Below, one piece after another: positions 41,715 to 42,916 of a stretch of 42,916 nucleotides of DNA. Below the pieces are notes generated by a model. It was given only the letters and a program-made list of their open reading frames with translations. It was not told where the DNA came from and searched no databases. Position numbers and translations under genes: made by a program. Numbering within the stretch: position 1 is the first letter of the stretch; every line of letters starts with the position of its first letter. Source of the stretch: MED-G16 sp964467915 (GTDB lineage Bacteria; Bacteroidota; Bacteroidia; Cytophagales; MED-G16); contig CAYXSW010000015.1 of the NCBI GenBank assembly GCA_964467915.1, positions 1 to 42,916 on the forward strand, in the 5' to 3' direction.

Positions 41715-42200
41715 ATGAAAAATTTTTTATTAATAATATTATCAATAACAATATTTTCTTGTGCAGATAACACAAGTAAAAAATCAGAATTCCAAGTTGG
41801 AATTGTTGAAATGAATGATTCTAAATCACAAGCTATGGATAACTTCACAAAAGCATATTTAGAAAATAATTTACAATCTCAAATTGACCTATTTACTGAA
41901 GATGCTATAATTCATATCAACAGCAATGATGTTTCACCTGCTCAAATGATTGAAGAATTTTCAAGAGATAAAGAATTTTATGAAAATGTTGAAAATATTG
42001 AAAGAGCTACTACTACTACGACTTTTGAAGATGGTAATGTTTATTCAAACTATTGGTTTACTTGGAAAGCAACAAGTAAGTCCACAGGAGTAACAATTAG
42101 CAATCCTGTACATTCTTGGTTTAAATGGGATGGAGATAAAGTAAGTGAAGGAGCTTTTATTTTTGACCCAACAGAATATGTTGCAAATATGCCTCAATGA
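41715..42200 (+). CDS. NTF2-like (SnoaL-type) lipoprotein
   Basis: A 161-residue protein with a lipoprotein signal (MKNFLLIILSITIFSC, lipidated C16). The mature part fits the NTF2/SnoaL fold: a helix with NFTKAYLENNLQSQIDLFTEDAIIHINSND, then a helix starting SPAQMIEEFSRDKEFYENV, then strands ending in YSNYWFTWKATSK and SNPVHSWFKWDGDKVSEGAFIFDP. Members of the superfamily include small enzymes and binding proteins, and no catalytic residues stand out here. It is likely anchored in the periplasm or outer membrane. The next lipoprotein gene begins 20 bases downstream, so the two may be co-transcribed. Confidence 0.85.
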   Translation: MKNFLLIILSITIFSCADNTSKKSEFQVGIVEMNDSKSQAMDNFTKAYLENNLQSQIDLFTEDAIIHINSNDVSPAQMIEEFSRDKEFYENVENIERATTTTTFEDGNVYSNYWFTWKATSKSTGVTISNPVHSWFKWDGDKVSEGAFIFDPTEYVANMPQ

Positions 42201-42220
42201 AACTCTTTTAGATTGTAAGT

Positions 42221-42724
42221 ATGAAAAAAATTATTCTTTTTATCTCTATTGTATTTTGCTTTTCTTGTGAAGAAGAAGATGTTATTGAACAAAATTTATT
42301 AGAATTTTTGATAGGAAAAGTATATGAAAAACAATCAGACAGTGATTATTGGGGTATTGATGGATCAGGAGATGGGAAATTGTATGTTCAATTCTTTGAA
42401 GATGTTGATTACCGTAATGATGATGCAATTACGTTAGGATGGAATTTTTATAACATACCTGTTAATGAGAGTAATTGTAGTTTATCAGGGGTGATTAATG
42501 TTGAGGGTTATGGTATGTGGCCTCGTACAAACACACCATCAGAATTAATAATAGAGGGTATTTATGGACAATTTTGGGAAATCACCAAAACATCAAAAAA
42601 CAAAATTGAAATGCGATATGGCTATGATCCAATAGTTGAAGGTTCTGATTTATATTATAATGGTGAAGCATTACAATTAGAAAAGATAAGTTTGGGGGAC
42701 TTTAACAAGTTGAATTGTAACTAA
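42221..42724 (+). CDS. Hypothetical lipoprotein
   Basis: A 167-residue protein with a clear lipoprotein signal (MKKIILFISIVFCFSC, lipidated C16) followed by acidic residues EEED, a pattern seen in Bacteroidota surface lipoproteins. The mature part is rich in Gly, Asp, Tyr and Trp, with strand-like segments such as KLYVQFFEDVDYRNDD, LIIEGIYGQFWEITKT and KIEMRYGYDP. This suggests a small beta-sandwich or lipocalin-like domain. Cysteines near 86 and 166 could form a disulfide. I do not recognise a family. It follows the NTF2-like lipoprotein gene closely. Confidence 0.78.
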   Translation: MKKIILFISIVFCFSCEEEDVIEQNLLEFLIGKVYEKQSDSDYWGIDGSGDGKLYVQFFEDVDYRNDDAITLGWNFYNIPVNESNCSLSGVINVEGYGMWPRTNTPSELIIEGIYGQFWEITKTSKNKIEMRYGYDPIVEGSDLYYNGEALQLEKISLGDFNKLNCN

Positions 42725-42725
42725 T

Positions 42726-42790
42726 CTACACAAAACAAAAAACCCACTAACCCCACTACCCTTTTAAACTTTTCTTGTTTGCTTGTGTAG
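42726..42790. repeat. Imperfect inverted repeat after the last lipoprotein gene
   Basis: CTACACAA (42726-42733) and TTGTGTAG (42783-42790) are perfect complements. AACAA (42734-42738) and TTGTT (42775-42779) extend the pairing after a 3-base bulge. The 36-base loop is rich in C and A. The structure begins two bases after the lipoprotein stop and could be a terminator-like or RNA-stabilising stem. The rest of the 129-base gap before the next start codon shows nothing further. Confidence 0.4.
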
Positions 42791-42853
42791 CAGTGAAGAT
42801 GAGATTACGCCTATTTATACGTTAGAATTAAGGTATATGGATTAATTTTATTT

Positions 42854-42916
42854 ATGCTAAATAATAGTTGGTTTAAAAAGTATTTACTTCCAGGATTTAT
42901 TTTTCAATCTTTAGTA
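42854..42916 (+). CDS. Start of a membrane protein, cut by window edge (possibly YkvI-like)
   Basis: An open frame begins with ATG at 42854 and runs to the window end, giving 21 residues: positively charged start MLNNSWFKKY followed by LLPGFIFQSLV, the beginning of a hydrophobic helix. The pattern (K/R)YLLPGFxFQSxVI resembles the N-terminus of YkvI-type integral membrane proteins as I remember them, but 21 residues are too few for a firm call. The frame is clean, and a plausible gene start at this spacing after the lipoprotein gene fits the layout. Confidence 0.5.
   Translation, partial: MLNNSWFKKYLLPGFIFQSLV

Noticed and set aside
1..42916. CRISPR arrays, tRNA or rRNA genes, insertion sequences or prophage
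   Set aside because: No regularly spaced long repeats, cloverleaf-capable segments, transposase or phage genes were seen. Intergenic gaps are all too short for most of these.

Overview
The window looks like a chromosomal segment of a marine, genome-streamlined member of the Bacteroidota (Flavobacteriia-like). The DNA is strongly AT-rich. Start codons lack Shine-Dalgarno sequences. Several genes are preceded at short distance by the Bacteroidota -7 box TAnnTTTG. The gene content fits this group: a GSII-type glutamine synthetase, a DtxR/MntR-like regulator with a ZIP transporter, many periplasmic TPR proteins, lipoproteins with short signal peptides, and an ExbB/ExbD/TonB cluster next to folC. 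I see no insertion sequence, phage, CRISPR array, tRNA or rRNA. No gap between genes exceeds about 170 bases.

Layout. 1-3000 (minus): mnmE (lacking only its last codons), a ZIP metal transporter and a DtxR-like metalloregulator with a clear operator. 3051-6672 (plus): TPR lipoprotein, msrA, GSII glutamine synthetase, FtsX/MacB-type permease. 6673-12365 (minus): an smc-like gene, acyl-CoA dehydrogenase and Na+-symporter, tightly packed in that transcription order. 12412-12831 (plus): small membrane protein. 12832-16255 (minus): tyrS, prohibitin/SPFH protein, citrate synthase. 16325-26235 (plus): a nine-gene, overlapping operon running holA, giant TPR protein, plug-less outer-membrane barrel, SPOR protein, ExbB, ExbD, TonB-like protein, folC, trmB. 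26227-26832 (minus): a degenerate TrpF-like protein, divergent from mnmA. 26891-32623 (plus): mnmA, rpe, gyrA, TPR protein. 32633-40391 (minus): a secreted-protein block (M1 peptidase, LVIVD propeller, YVTN propeller with a Met/His-rich insert, GH3 glycosidase, NTF2-like protein, small membrane protein). 40472-42916 (plus): zinc-ribbon protein, tyrA, two lipoproteins and the start of a membrane protein.

The most notable items are: (1) an SMC-like ATPase of 842 residues with intact head motifs but no recognisable hinge domain; (2) an envelope-spanning module with a proton-driven motor (ExbB/ExbD), an acidic-linker TonB-like protein, a SPOR protein, a plug-less barrel and a roughly 980-residue TPR scaffold, all co-transcribed; (3) a perfect palindrome between the trpF-like gene and mnmA that encodes back-to-back -7 boxes; (4) a TrpF-fold protein whose catalytic cysteine position is serine; (5) a Met/His-rich insert in a secreted beta-propeller, built on a 15-base tandem duplication.

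All functional calls come from reading the sequence and from family knowledge. No database search was possible.
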